Origin: Curvibacter sp.
Lineage (GTDB): Bacteria; Pseudomonadota; Gammaproteobacteria; Burkholderiales; Burkholderiaceae_C
DNA: 64,000 nucleotides
Reading direction: 5' to 3'
Assembly: GCA_004293725.1 (NCBI GenBank)
Contig: REAW01000007.1
Span: 1-64,000, forward strand
Shown here: one piece after another, positions 55,945 through 64,000 of the stretch
How positions within the stretch are numbered: position 1 is the stretch's first letter
Layout: each line of letters begins with the position of its first letter
The notes under the pieces: generated by a model
The model's input: the letters and a program-made list of their open reading frames with translations, nothing else
Told to the model about the DNA's origin: nothing
Database searches by the model: none
Translations under genes and position numbers: made by a program

Positions 55945-56493
55945 TCAGCCAAGCCCCTTGTCTTTGAGCTGTAGAAGCGCTGCAAACGGATTGGGCTTTT
56001 CTTGTGCCGTTTCATCAAAATCTGAGTCCGCGGCCTCCAGCTTCACCGGTTGGGGGCAGGTCTCGTGCTTGGGCACTGCGGGAATCGACATCAGCAACTC
56101 GTCCTCGACCAGGTCCAAAACATTGAATTCGCGGCTCAACACCAGCACGTCTTCCTCCGACTCCTCGTCCTCGATCTCGGCCAAAGCCTCGGTTGCAACA
56201 AAACGGAAGTTTCGCGCGAAGTCGATTTCGACGTCTACCGGCGTCAGGCAACGCTGGCAGGTCATTGCCAAAGTGGTTTTTCCTGTCAGGTGGATCCAAG
56301 ACTCATCCACGCCGGCCGCATCCGCACGAATAGAGCCTTGGGCATCAAACTGCACAGCATTTGCCTCCTGCGCGGACAGGGATTCTTCGCGCAAGCGCGG
56401 CATTTGAACCAGAGGTAACTGACCCGCCAAACGCCCCTCACTCTTGGCGAAGGTCAGGATGTTCAGGCTTTTGGCTGAATATTCATGTGTCAT
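55945..56493 (-). CDS. yceD: YceD (DUF177) family protein
   Basis: A 182-residue protein with the family's [12 protein letters not shown] motif (about 80-91), an acidic stretch and a C-terminal [10 protein letters not shown] motif. YceD is conserved next to rpmF in bacteria and plants and is linked to 23S rRNA/ribosome biogenesis. ATG at 56493 is chosen; it is divergent from maf with a 25-bp gap. Confidence 0.93.
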   Translation of the reverse strand: MTHEYSAKSLNILTFAKSEGRLAGQLPLVQMPRLREESLSAQEANAVQFDAQGSIRADAAGVDESWIHLTGKTTLAMTCQRCLTPVDVEIDFARNFRFVATEALAEIEDEESEEDVLVLSREFNVLDLVEDELLMSIPAVPKHETCPQPVKLEAADSDFDETAQEKPNPFAALLQLKDKGLG

Positions 56494-56518
56494 GGGCGCA
56501 GTGTAAGAGAATCGCCCC

Positions 56519-57121
56519 ATGCACGACTCCCCCCCCCGAAAACTCATCCTAGGTTCGACCTCAGCCTACCGCCGCGAACTGCTACAACGCCTGCGGGTAC
56601 CTTTTGCCGTAGCCGCCCCTGATGTGGACGAAACCCCTCTGCCCGGCGAAACACCACTGGCACTGGCTTCGAGACTGGCCCTGGCAAAAGCCAATGCCGT
56701 AGCCCGTCAATACCCCGACTGCATAGTGATTGGTTCCGACCAAGTCGCTGATTTGGATGGCGAACCTCTGGGCAAACCCGGTACCCATGAGCGGGCAGTT
56801 GCCCAGTTGCAAAGAATGCGGGGCAAAACGATAGTTTTCCAGACGGCTGTAGCGGTTGTCTGCCAGGCCAGCGGCTTCCAACAGGTGGATGTGGCTCCGG
56901 TGCGGGTCGTGTTCCGAGACCTTAGCGACGCTGAGATTGAAAACTATTTGCGTGCAGAAACCCCATACGACTGCGCTGGCAGCGCCAAGAGCGAAGGCTT
57001 GGGCATTGCCCTGCTGGAGTCCATTGACAACGACGATCCCAGCGCCTTGGTCGGCCTGCCGTTGATTCGGACCAGCCGGATGCTGCGCGCAGCCGGCATT
57101 GCCCTGCTGGGACCTGTATGA
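56519..57121 (+). CDS. yceF: Maf-family nucleotide pyrophosphatase (YceF type)
   Basis: A 200-residue house-cleaning enzyme that hydrolyses non-canonical nucleoside triphosphates. STSAYRRELLQRL (about 13-25), DVDETPLPGE, IGSDQVADLDGEPLGKP (about 77-93) and CAGSAKSEGLGI align well from memory with E. coli YceF, which acts on 7-methyl-GTP. Location next to yceD-rpmF also fits YceF. The stop overlaps the next gene (ATGA). Confidence 0.92.
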   Translation: MHDSPPRKLILGSTSAYRRELLQRLRVPFAVAAPDVDETPLPGETPLALASRLALAKANAVARQYPDCIVIGSDQVADLDGEPLGKPGTHERAVAQLQRMRGKTIVFQTAVAVVCQASGFQQVDVAPVRVVFRDLSDAEIENYLRAETPYDCAGSAKSEGLGIALLESIDNDDPSALVGLPLIRTSRMLRAAGIALLGPV

Positions 57122-57894
57122 CACAGGCGCCCTCTTTGACCCAAGGCACGCTGTATTTGGTGCCTGCCCCTCTGGACTTTGGCTGCACTACCCAAAGCCC
57201 GTTGGACCAGAGCATGCCTGCTCACACGCTGGCCGTAGCGGCAGGCCTGCGACACTGGATATGCGAAAACGCCAAAAGCACGCGCGCCTATTTGAAGCGA
57301 GTAGACGCGATCCACCCCCTTGGCGTCCCGATGCAAGAGCTGCAGATTCAGGAGTTGCCGCGCGAAGTGCATAAAAAAGGCGACCACTTGGGTGGCTTTG
57401 ACGCCAAGCCCCTGCTATCGGCGGCGCTACAGGGCCACGACATCGGCCTGGTCAGTGAAGCGGGCATGCCCGCAATCGCAGACCCGGGCTCCTCTGTGGT
57501 GCGCGCGGCGCATGACCTGAGCCTGCGCGTGGTGCCGCTGGTGGGACCCGTCTCTTTGCTGCTGGCACTGGCCGCCAGCGGACTCAATGGGCAAAACTTT
57601 GCCTTTGTGGGGTATGTACCATCCGACCCGGTAGAGCGCACCAAACGCATTCGCGAGCTGGAGTCATTGGCGCTCAAAACCGGTCAGACCCAGCTCTTCA
57701 TAGAAACACCCTACCGCAACACAGCCCTCTTGCAGGGTCTGCTGCAAACCCTGCAACACAACACCCGATTAGCCACTTCCAGCGGGTTGACGTTAGATAC
57801 CGCCAGCACCCACAGCAACTTGGTGAAGCACTGGAAGCAAGGCGGGTGGGCGTTGGACAACGCGACACCCACCGTGTTCGCCATCGGCCGATAA
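57118..57894 (+). CDS. SAM-dependent methyltransferase, RsmI-like (tetrapyrrole methylase fold)
   Basis: A 258-residue protein of the tetrapyrrole-methylase superfamily. GTLYLVPAPLDFG (start) replaces the usual RsmI GTLYVVATPIGN, and IGLVSEAGMPAIADPGSSVVRAAHDLSLRVVPLVGPVSLLLALAASG (from about 112) is very like RsmI, the 16S rRNA C1402 2'-O-methyltransferase. The differences at the N-terminus suggest a paralogue whose substrate may differ. It is coupled to yceF by an ATGA overlap. Confidence 0.85.
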   Translation: MTQAPSLTQGTLYLVPAPLDFGCTTQSPLDQSMPAHTLAVAAGLRHWICENAKSTRAYLKRVDAIHPLGVPMQELQIQELPREVHKKGDHLGGFDAKPLLSAALQGHDIGLVSEAGMPAIADPGSSVVRAAHDLSLRVVPLVGPVSLLLALAASGLNGQNFAFVGYVPSDPVERTKRIRELESLALKTGQTQLFIETPYRNTALLQGLLQTLQHNTRLATSSGLTLDTASTHSNLVKHWKQGGWALDNATPTVFAIGR

Positions 57895-57907
57895 AATTTA
57901 GGCCCCG

Positions 57908-58936
57908 CTAGTGGATGGCAGGCAAAGAGCGTAACGCGCGCACTGCGCCGTCGCCAATCGACGCGCCAAAGCGCTTCACCAAGCGTTCGGCCACATTGTC
58001 CTTGCGGGTGTAGTCAATGATGTCCTCTGCCTTGACAACCTCGCGTGCCACATAGTCGAGGTTGCCCAATTGGTCTGCCAAGCCCAGTTCAATGGCTTGC
58101 TGTCCCGTCCAAAACAAACCACTGAACATTTCGGGCGTCTCTTTGAGGCGGGTTCCGCGCCCTTTTTTGACGACCGCAATGAACTGTTGGTGGATTTGGT
58201 CCAACATGGCCTGCGTAAAGGCGCGATGTTTCTCGTTCTGGGGGCTAAAGGGATCCAGAAACCCCTTGTTTTCACCGGCAGTCATCAAACGACGCTCCAC
58301 GCCCAGTTTATCCATCAGGCCCGTGAAGCCAAAACCATCCATAAGCACGCCAATGCTGCCCACGATGCTGGCCTTGTCTACAAAGATCTGGTCTGCCCCC
58401 GCGGCGATGTAGTACGCGGCCGATGCACACGTCTCTTCCACAACGGCATATACGGGCTTGTTGTATTGGGCCTTCAGGCGCTTGATCTCGTCGTTGATGA
58501 TTCCTGCCTGCACCGGGCTGCCGCCAGGCGAATTGATAAGTAGCACTACAGCCTTCGCACCTTCGTCCTCAAACGCGCTACGCATGGCGGCGACTACAAA
58601 TTCGGCGCTGGCGTCGGCACCCGCCGCAATCTCGCCTTGAATCGAGACGACCGCAGTGTGGGGGGTGCTGACATCCGTGCTGGTACTGCCTTGCTGCAGG
58701 CCCAGCCACAGCACCGCAGACAAGAACACCAGCCAGGCAATGCGGATGGCATTGCGCCACCGCCGTGCGGCGCGCTGCTCTACCAGCGCCGCCATGGCCA
58801 GTTTTTCCAATGTTGCCCGCTCCCATCCGGGCACCGAATTTGCTCCTATATTGGTAGCAGGTTGCGCATAGTCAGTGTGTTCTGGAGGCATATTGGATCC
58901 AGAACCTGGAGAAGGAGGGAAAGATGATTCAGACAT
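57908..58936 (-). CDS. S49-family membrane serine peptidase (SppA/SohB-like)
   Basis: A 342-residue protein with one N-terminal membrane helix (about 66-84) after a ~60-residue Pro/Ser-rich cytoplasmic tail, then the S49 peptidase domain. Motifs: LLINSPGGSPVQAG (about 130-143), the catalytic serine in ETCASAAYYIAAGAD (about 170), lysine in VDKASIVGSIGV (about 188). Single-domain length matches short SppA-like signal-peptide peptidases. A short-repeat copy is translated inside the N-terminal tail. It starts 1 bp after the Rieske gene. Confidence 0.92.
   Translation of the reverse strand: MSESSFPPSPGSGSNMPPEHTDYAQPATNIGANSVPGWERATLEKLAMAALVEQRAARRWRNAIRIAWLVFLSAVLWLGLQQGSTSTDVSTPHTAVVSIQGEIAAGADASAEFVVAAMRSAFEDEGAKAVVLLINSPGGSPVQAGIINDEIKRLKAQYNKPVYAVVEETCASAAYYIAAGADQIFVDKASIVGSIGVLMDGFGFTGLMDKLGVERRLMTAGENKGFLDPFSPQNEKHRAFTQAMLDQIHQQFIAVVKKGRGTRLKETPEMFSGLFWTGQQAIELGLADQLGNLDYVAREVVKAEDIIDYTRKDNVAERLVKRFGASIGDGAVRALRSLPAIH
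58841..58868. repeat. short repeat, copy 8 (inside S49 peptidase gene)
   Basis: TGCTCCTATATTGGTAGCAG followed by GTTGCGCA keeps the GGTAGC and TGCGCA arms. It encodes the part of the N-terminal tail that reads YAQPATNIGA on the minus strand. Confidence 0.55.
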
Positions 58937-58937
58937 A

Positions 58938-59318
58938 TCAAAAGACGACAGGTTGTAAGTTGTGGGCAGTATGCCAGTGCACGACGCCATCCACCTCCGT
59001 GAGGGTTATGGAGACTAGGCCACCACGGCAAGGGCCCGTGCGGCATTGACCGGTTTGAGGGCTGTACATGGCACCATGGGTCGCACAAATCAACCAGTTG
59101 CCCGTCATATCAAAGAAACGGTTGGGTTGGTAGTCCATTTCCATGGGCACATGGGAGCAACGATTGAGGTAGGCGTATGCCTTGCCGGCATAGCGGATAG
59201 CAAATCCATAACAGGTCTGGCCGCAATACACCACGTCAAATGGCACGGCGTCACCGCTGTTGACCAAATCAGCACTATTGCAGAGTGCAATGGCTACGCC
59301 CGCGGGTCCCAAGGTCAT
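58938..59318 (-). CDS. Rieske [2Fe-2S] protein
   Basis: A 126-residue ferredoxin-type Rieske protein without signal peptide or anchor. The two cluster-binding pairs are C-x-H in NRCSHVPMEMD (about 59-61) and C-x2-H in LICATHGAMYSP (about 77-80). It resembles stand-alone Rieske ferredoxins that pass electrons to oxygenases, but no oxygenase lies nearby. It is placed between a Gph-like phosphatase and an S49 peptidase with 11-bp and 1-bp gaps. Its partner is unknown. Confidence 0.88.
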   Translation of the reverse strand: MTLGPAGVAIALCNSADLVNSGDAVPFDVVYCGQTCYGFAIRYAGKAYAYLNRCSHVPMEMDYQPNRFFDMTGNWLICATHGAMYSPQTGQCRTGPCRGGLVSITLTEVDGVVHWHTAHNLQPVVF

Positions 59319-59329
59319 GGCGGTTCTCC

Positions 59330-60004
59330 TCAGGCGTGCGCCAGCAGCCAAGCGTGCAAATCCGCCACCGAATGCGCAATATGCCTTGGCTGCAATGTTT
59401 CAAATGCGTCGGGCTCATGGGCTCCGTAGCTCACTCCCACGCTTGAACACCCGGCATTGCGTGCCAGTTGCAGGTCGTGGGTGGTGTCGCCAATCATCAG
59501 CACACGTTCAGGCGGAACACCGAACTCGGCCATCAACTCTTGCAGCATGAGCGGATGGGGTTTGCCAGCGGTCTCGTCGGCCGTACGCGAGCCGTCGAAC
59601 ATACCGCGCAGTTCCACCGCGTGCAACGCTTCGTTAAGCCCAGTTCGGCTTTTGCCGGTGGCCACCGCCAGCAAATGGCCCGCGGCTTTGAGCGATTCCA
59701 ACATGGGCAGCACGCCTTCAAACAGGCTGATGTCGTTTTGGTGCAGCACATAGTGGTGCTTGTAACGTGCACCCAGCAACGGGTATTTGTCTTTGGGCAC
59801 ATCGGGGGCGGCGTGCGCCAGCGCCTGCATCAGGCCCAACCCAATCACATAGGCAGCATCCTGATCGCTGGGCACGGTGCCGCCTACATCGGCCACTGCG
59901 GCCTGGATGCAGCGGGTAATGATGGCGGTGGAATCGAACAAAGTGCCATCCCAGTCAAAGGCAATGAGGTCAAACTGGCGGGTGCGAGTAGGGGTGGAGG
60001 CCAT
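59330..60004 (-). CDS. HAD-superfamily hydrolase (phosphoglycolate phosphatase-like)
   Basis: A 224-residue HAD enzyme. Motif I is DWDGTLFDS (about 17-25), motif II is VATGKSR (about 112-118), the lysine of motif III is in AGKPHPLML, and motif IV is MIGDTTHDLQLARNAG. This fits Gph/YjjG-like phosphatases; the true substrate is uncertain. ATG 60004 follows the rluC stop by 26 bp; an upstream TTG is less likely. The gene sits after rluC as in many betaproteobacteria. Confidence 0.9.
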   Translation of the reverse strand: MASTPTRTRQFDLIAFDWDGTLFDSTAIITRCIQAAVADVGGTVPSDQDAAYVIGLGLMQALAHAAPDVPKDKYPLLGARYKHHYVLHQNDISLFEGVLPMLESLKAAGHLLAVATGKSRTGLNEALHAVELRGMFDGSRTADETAGKPHPLMLQELMAEFGVPPERVLMIGDTTHDLQLARNAGCSSVGVSYGAHEPDAFETLQPRHIAHSVADLHAWLLAHA

Positions 60005-60030
60005 AAAGAAGCAAAGGGGGTTGATCAAAA

Positions 60031-61113
60031 TCAGGTGGCAGTTGGCACGGCAAACTTCAGAAATTCGGCCAATTCGGGGGGCAACTCGGCAAAAAGCTCG
60101 ACTTTATTCCCTGTGAGCGGGTGCCGGCATTGGAAACGCCAAGCGTGCAAAAACATGCGCTTGAGTGTTGCTGGAGCCGAGCCACGCGCCAGTTCCTTGT
60201 TCAGATCGAAGTCGCCGTACTTGTCGTCACCCGCAATGGGCATGCCTTCCGAGGCTAAATGCACACGAATCTGGTGGGTCCGCCCGGTTTTGATGGTCAC
60301 TTCCAAAAGGGAGTAGCCGCGCTGGCCGGTCGCATCGGCGACGGGCGGCAGGCCAGAGGAAGCCCGCACCTTTACCAGTGACAAAGAGGGCATGGCATCC
60401 GGGTGATCCTTGTCGACCACCTTCACGCGGCGCTCACCCGCGTCCGCAGCGCCATCCTTGCTGGCCAAGAGGTACTTGTGCAGGGACTTGTCGAGCACCT
60501 TTTTGTTAGTGGGCCATTGCCCGACCACCAGCGCGAGATAGGTTTTACCAGTTTCGCGCTCCCGGAATTGATCTTGCAGGTTTTTAAGGGCACTGCGTTT
60601 CTTTGCTATTAACAAAATTCCGCTGGTTTCCCGATCCAGGCGGTGTACCAACTCTAGAAACGTAGCCTGAGGCCTCGCCATGCGCAGTTGCTCGATTACC
60701 CCAAAACTGACACCTGAGCCACCATGCACTGCCACACCGGCCGGCTTATCAATCACCAGAAAAAAGTCGTCCTCGAACAGCACGGTGAACGTTTTGGCAG
60801 GTGCCCGGCTGGCCGCCTGCTGCGCCACCTGTAGGGCCATGGCTTGGACTTTTTGCTCTACCCGCTCGGAGGTACGCACCGGTGGCAACCGCACCACGTC
60901 GCCGATCTCTACCCGTGTATCGGCGCTGGCGCGGCCCTTGTTCACGCGCACTTCGCCGCTGCGAATGATGCGGTAGACATGGGTTTTGGGCACACCTTTG
61001 AGCTCGCGCAGCAGAAAGTTGTCCAGGCGCTGACCAGCGCTGTCTTCGTCCACCGTCACGGATTTGACTTGCGGCAGGGCTGGGCCTGGATTGCCCTCTA
61101 TAATGTGTTTCAC
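60031..61113 (-). CDS. rluC: 23S rRNA pseudouridine(955/2504/2580) synthase
   Basis: A 360-residue RluA-family enzyme with an N-terminal S4 RNA-binding domain (AGQRLDNFLLRELKGVPKTHVYRIIRSGEVRVNKGRA, about 26-62). The catalytic aspartate is in LVHRLDRETSGILLIAKK (about 164-181), and the C-terminal GRTHQIRVHLASEGMPIAGDDKYG is also present. Start is GTG at 61113. The rluC-rne divergent arrangement matches E. coli and many proteobacteria, which supports RluC over RluD. Confidence 0.95.
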   Translation of the reverse strand: MKHIIEGNPGPALPQVKSVTVDEDSAGQRLDNFLLRELKGVPKTHVYRIIRSGEVRVNKGRASADTRVEIGDVVRLPPVRTSERVEQKVQAMALQVAQQAASRAPAKTFTVLFEDDFFLVIDKPAGVAVHGGSGVSFGVIEQLRMARPQATFLELVHRLDRETSGILLIAKKRSALKNLQDQFRERETGKTYLALVVGQWPTNKKVLDKSLHKYLLASKDGAADAGERRVKVVDKDHPDAMPSLSLVKVRASSGLPPVADATGQRGYSLLEVTIKTGRTHQIRVHLASEGMPIAGDDKYGDFDLNKELARGSAPATLKRMFLHAWRFQCRHPLTGNKVELFAELPPELAEFLKFAVPTAT

Positions 61114-61294
61114 TAGCGTCGCGTCGTAAGTGGTTGATTTGTCTGGAGTTTAGTCCACACCCCACAAAACGCGGCGCTGGAAGGTCGATGCCGCCACGCT
61201 GACTTGTTTGCAAATCACACGCCACTTGCCTGTGATGGCCCGCAATCAGCATGGCCAAGCCGACGATTTGAAGCCCTGAAACGGAATACCCCAA

Positions 61295-61319
61295 ATTCGC
61301 AAACCCACGGTTTGCGAAT
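61295..61319. promoter_or_regulatory. hairpin A in rne upstream region
   Basis: ATTCGCAAACC and GGTTTGCGAAT form a perfect 11-bp stem with a three-base CAC loop. No T-run follows on the plus strand. Confidence 0.6.
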
Positions 61320-61361
61320 GGAATGAAACGAGATGTTTGTGTTGCTAAGCCTGATGACCTT

Positions 61362-61397
61362 GTGCCTACGGAGCGTTTTCGCTCCGCTGGGAGGCAC
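61362..61397. promoter_or_regulatory. hairpin B in rne upstream region
   Basis: Outer stem GTGCCT/AGGCAC and inner stem CGGAGCG/CGCTCCG with a TTTT loop, separated by a 1/5-base bulge. Candidate RNase E-responsive leader element; no T-run. Confidence 0.6.
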
Positions 61398-61424
61398 ATA
61401 TCGGCCTGCAGCCACTGTAAATCC

Positions 61425-61454
61425 TGCGCAACGAGCTATCCTTTTGATAGCAAG
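61425..61454. repeat. short repeat, copy 9 (rne leader)
   Basis: TGCGCAACGAGCTATCCTTT TGATAGCAAG: TGCGCA arm plus CTATC/GATAG palindrome, one of the best-preserved copies. Confidence 0.65.
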
Positions 61455-61608
61455 TTCACAAACACCCCCCCTCGTCCCCATCCCCGCGCCTACGCTTCGT
61501 CACCTCGTGTGACCTGAAGTTCTCCGGCAATTCCACCTCACTTCAATTCGTCAGTCCGGCACCGTACGCCCATTTTGGGCATGTGCTTATTGAAGAAGGA
61601 TGCAATCC

Positions 61609-64000
61609 ATGAAACGGATGCTGATCAACGCCACGCAGGCTGAAGAACGCCGCTTGGCTATTGTCGATGGACAAAAACTCCTCGACTATGAAATCGAAAT
61701 TGAAGGTCGCGAGCAGCGCAAAGGCAATATTTACAAGGCCGTTGTCACCCGCGTCGAGCCCTCGTTGGAAGCCTGCTTTGTCGACTACGGCGAAGACCGC
61801 CACGGCTTTTTGCCGTTTAAAGAAATTTCGCGCATGTATTTCAAGGAAGGCGTTTCGGCCTCCCAAGCGCGTATCCAGGACGCTATCCGTGAAGGCCAAG
61901 AACTGCTGGTTCAGGTCGAGAAAGAAGAGCGCGGCAACAAAGGTGCAGCCCTAACCACCTTTGTGTCGCTGGCTGGCCGCTATGTGGTGTTGATGCCCAA
62001 CAACCCTCGCGGTGGTGGTGTGTCGCGCCGTATTGAAGGTGAAGACCGCGCCGAGCTCAAAGAGAATATGGACCAGTTGGAATACCCCAACGGCATGTCC
62101 ATCATTGCCCGCACCGCCGGAATCGGCCGCAGTGCGCCCGAACTGCAGTGGGACCTGAACTACCTGTTGAAGCTGTGGACCGCCATCGACGGCGCCGCCA
62201 AGGGTGGCAAGGGCGCCTACCTGATCTACCAAGAGTCCTCTTTGGTGATCCGTGCAATCCGCGACTATTTCAATCATGACATCGGCGACATCCTGATCGA
62301 CACCGACGACGTGTACGAGCAAGCCCAACAGTTCATGGCACATGTGATGCCCGAGCACGCAGCCCGCGTAAAGCGCTATCGCGACGACGCGCCACTGTTC
62401 AGCCGATTCCAGATCGAACACCAGATCGAATCTGCCTACGCCCGCACGGTGCAACTGCCGTCCGGCGGTGCCATCGTGATCGACCACACTGAAGCCTTGG
62501 TGTCGGTGGACGTCAACTCAGCCCGTGCCATTAAAGGCGGCGACATCGAAGAAACCGCGACCCGTACCAACCTGGAAGCTGCTGACGAGGTGGCCCGCCA
62601 GATGCGCTTGCGCGACTTGGGCGGCTTGATCGTGATCGACTTTATCGACATGGAAGAGTCCCGCAACCGACGCGAAGTGGAAAACCGCTTGCGTGACGCG
62701 CTGCGCCAGGACCGTGCCCGTGTGCAGTTCGGCACTATCTCCAAGTTCGGACTGATGGAAATGAGTCGCCAGCGCTTGCGCCCGGCTCTCTCGGAAGGTG
62801 CATCCATTCCCTGCCCCCGTTGCGGCGGCTCTGGCCACATCCGCGATACCGAGTCCAGCGCTTTACAGATCCTGCGCATCATCCAGGAAGAGTCCCTCAA
62901 GGACAACACGGCCTCCGTGCTGTGTCAGGTGCCAGTGGACGTGGCCTCATTCCTGCTCAATGAAAAGCGTACCGAGATTGCCAAGATTGAGCTCAAGCAA
63001 CGCATCAACGTGTTGATGGTGCCTAACAAAACCCTAGAAACGCCCAATTACAAACTTGAACGCCTCAAGCACGACGACCCGCGCCTAGACCACATCGAAG
63101 CCAGCTACAAGATGGCCGACGATATGGAAGACGCGACGGGCGTGACGCGCCGTTCGCAAGAGCCAACCAATAAGCAGACCCCCGTCATTAAAGGGGTGTT
63201 GCCCGACGCGCCGGCGCCCATTGCCCCGCCCAAAGCCGAAGTGGCAAAGCCCCAGGCTGCAGCACCTGCAGCACCTGCAGCACCTGCAGCCAAGCCGATA
63301 GCCGTTTCGGCCCCTGCCAGCAAAGGTTTCTTTGGCTGGATCAAAAACCTGCTGGGCATGGAAGAAGCCGCGCCTGTCGCCAAGCCCGCACCAGCCACTA
63401 CGAAGACCGAGGAAAAGCGAGAAGGTCGTGATGGACGCGGCCGCGATGGCAACCGCAATGGTGGACGTGGTGACCGCAATGACCGTGGCGGTGAACGTGG
63501 CGAAGGCCGCAATAGCCGGGGCGGACGCAATGAGGTGCGCAGTGACGGCCGAGGCCCGCGCGAGGAAACCCGTGGCGAAACCCGCCCCGAAGGCAATGGC
63601 GAGCGCACCGAACGCGGTGGTCGCAACGGCCGCAACCGCGGAGAGCGCAACGAACGCCAGAGCGGTGCGCAACGCAACGAGCGTTTGGACCCCGCTGCTG
63701 CGCTAGCTGGCCAAGACGTTCAAGTGCCTGCTGGCGCCGACAGCAACAACGGTCCGCGCGGTGAAGCCCGAGGCGAGCCGCGACAGGACCGCGCCCCTCG
63801 CGGTGAAGGACGTGGCCGCAACCGTGGCGAAGGTCGCGGCCCACGAGAGGAGAACGCTGAACGCATTTCCGAACCCCGCCAAGAACAACGCATGGAGGAA
63901 TTGACGGAAGTACGCCCGGACACCAATTCGGATGTGAACGCTGACCCACGGGGTGATGGTCGGGAAGGCCGCAGCCGTGGTCGCAACCGCAATGGCCGTC
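61609..64000 (+). CDS. rne: ribonuclease E (3' end outside window)
   Basis: 797 codons are visible. The start [21 protein letters not shown] is typical. S1 domain at about 38-119, then the RNase H/5'-sensor and DNase I-like catalytic region, with the magnesium aspartates in [12 protein letters not shown] (about 304) and [11 protein letters not shown] (about 347). The Zn-link cysteines are in CPRCGGSGH (about 404-407). After about residue 510 the protein is disordered: an Ala/Pro tract, an amphipathic segment [15 protein letters not shown] (about 566-580) that may bind membrane or partners, then Arg/Gly-rich repeats likely binding RNA. The degradosome-scaffold end is cut off by the window. Confidence 0.97.
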   Translation, partial: MKRMLINATQAEERRLAIVDGQKLLDYEIEIEGREQRKGNIYKAVVTRVEPSLEACFVDYGEDRHGFLPFKEISRMYFKEGVSASQARIQDAIREGQELLVQVEKEERGNKGAALTTFVSLAGRYVVLMPNNPRGGGVSRRIEGEDRAELKENMDQLEYPNGMSIIARTAGIGRSAPELQWDLNYLLKLWTAIDGAAKGGKGAYLIYQESSLVIRAIRDYFNHDIGDILIDTDDVYEQAQQFMAHVMPEHAARVKRYRDDAPLFSRFQIEHQIESAYARTVQLPSGGAIVIDHTEALVSVDVNSARAIKGGDIEETATRTNLEAADEVARQMRLRDLGGLIVIDFIDMEESRNRREVENRLRDALRQDRARVQFGTISKFGLMEMSRQRLRPALSEGASIPCPRCGGSGHIRDTESSALQILRIIQEESLKDNTASVLCQVPVDVASFLLNEKRTEIAKIELKQRINVLMVPNKTLETPNYKLERLKHDDPRLDHIEASYKMADDMEDATGVTRRSQEPTNKQTPVIKGVLPDAPAPIAPPKAEVAKPQAAAPAAPAAPAAKPIAVSAPASKGFFGWIKNLLGMEEAAPVAKPAPATTKTEEKREGRDGRGRDGNRNGGRGDRNDRGGERGEGRNSRGGRNEVRSDGRGPREETRGETRPEGNGERTERGGRNGRNRGERNERQSGAQRNERLDPAAALAGQDVQVPAGADSNNGPRGEARGEPRQDRAPRGEGRGRNRGEGRGPREENAERISEPRQEQRMEELTEVRPDTNSDVNADPRGDGREGRSRGRNRNGR
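63257..63290 (+). repeat. 9-bp tandem repeat in rne (CTGCAGCAC x3.8)
   Basis: Three perfect copies of CTGCAGCAC plus CTGCAGC encode the alternating Ala-Ala-Pro tract of the RNase E linker. Such repeats can change copy number by slippage without breaking the frame. Confidence 0.8.

Larger units (their letters stand above)
61114..61608. other. 495-bp rluC-rne divergent interval / rne leader
   Basis: No protein-like ORF is present. It contains two strong hairpins (61295-61319 and 61362-61397), one short-repeat copy (61425-61454) and the rne ribosome-binding site (GAAGGA at 61595-61600). A long structured leader fits known autoregulation of RNase E through its 5' UTR in other bacteria. Confidence 0.65.

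Noticed and set aside
63085..63949. Several overlapping minus-strand frames rich in Ala, Arg, Ser or Pro
   Set aside because: They are complements of the Arg/Gly-rich tail of rne, where codon bias keeps all frames open.

Overview
The window is a chromosomal segment of a betaproteobacterium, most likely Burkholderiales, family Comamonadaceae (Rhodoferax/Polaromonas-like). This rests on characteristic gene orders (mdh / gntR-sdhCDABE-gltA; leuC-entericidin-leuD-leuB-asd-fimV-truA-trpFBA-accD; rpmF-plsX-fabHDG-acpP-fabF-rpoE-rseAB-degQ; lepA-lepB-rnc-era-recO-pdxJ-acpS) and on short palindromic repeats (AGCTAT...ATAGC plus a TGCGCA arm) of a kind I associate with that family. No database was searched, so family-level placement is an inference. 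I see no rRNA, tRNA, insertion sequence, phage or CRISPR array.

Layout. 1-8.8 kb: TCA-cycle block. A secreted unknown protein, a CitE-like CoA-ester lyase and malate dehydrogenase lie on the minus strand; divergently, a GntR regulator precedes succinate dehydrogenase (sdhCDAB), its flavinylation factor sdhE and citrate synthase, closed by a strong terminator. 9-22.1 kb: amino-acid biosynthesis, all plus strand: LysR regulator, leucine genes leuC/leuD/leuB with a 42-residue entericidin-like lipoprotein inside the operon, asd, the polar hub protein fimV, truA, trpFBA and accD. Between leuB and asd lies a 33-codon ORF whose end is crowded with Ile, Lys and Thr codons, followed by nested stems: a candidate attenuation leader for asd. 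22.2-25.6 kb: yggT, lysS, a YgjP-type metallopeptidase and a rluE-like pseudouridine synthase.

25.6-34.8 kb is an accessory island. A tetR gene diverges from six minus-strand genes: an OmpV/MipA outer-membrane protein, a lipoprotein metallo-beta-lactamase-fold hydrolase, and a complete DevBCA/MacAB-like tripartite exporter (permease, ATPase, adaptor, TolC-like outer-membrane lipoprotein). It is bounded by two gene-poor stretches that carry diverged, inverted copies of a ~100 bp repeat. A TetR-type palindrome sits just downstream of a -10 box in front of the exporter genes.

34.8-64 kb returns to housekeeping genes. 35.4-56.5 kb is mostly minus strand: yciH, nagZ, acpS, pdxJ, recO, era, rnc, lepB, lepA, then the sigma-E stress module (degQ/mucD, mucB/rseB, rseA, rpoE, ygfX-like), then fatty-acid synthesis (fabF, acpP, fabG, fabD, fabH, plsX), rpmF and yceD. 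56.5-64 kb holds maf/yceF and a RsmI-like methyltransferase (plus), a membrane S49 peptidase, Rieske protein, Gph-like phosphatase and rluC (minus), and a 5'-proximal fragment of rne (plus) with a long structured leader, cut by the window end.
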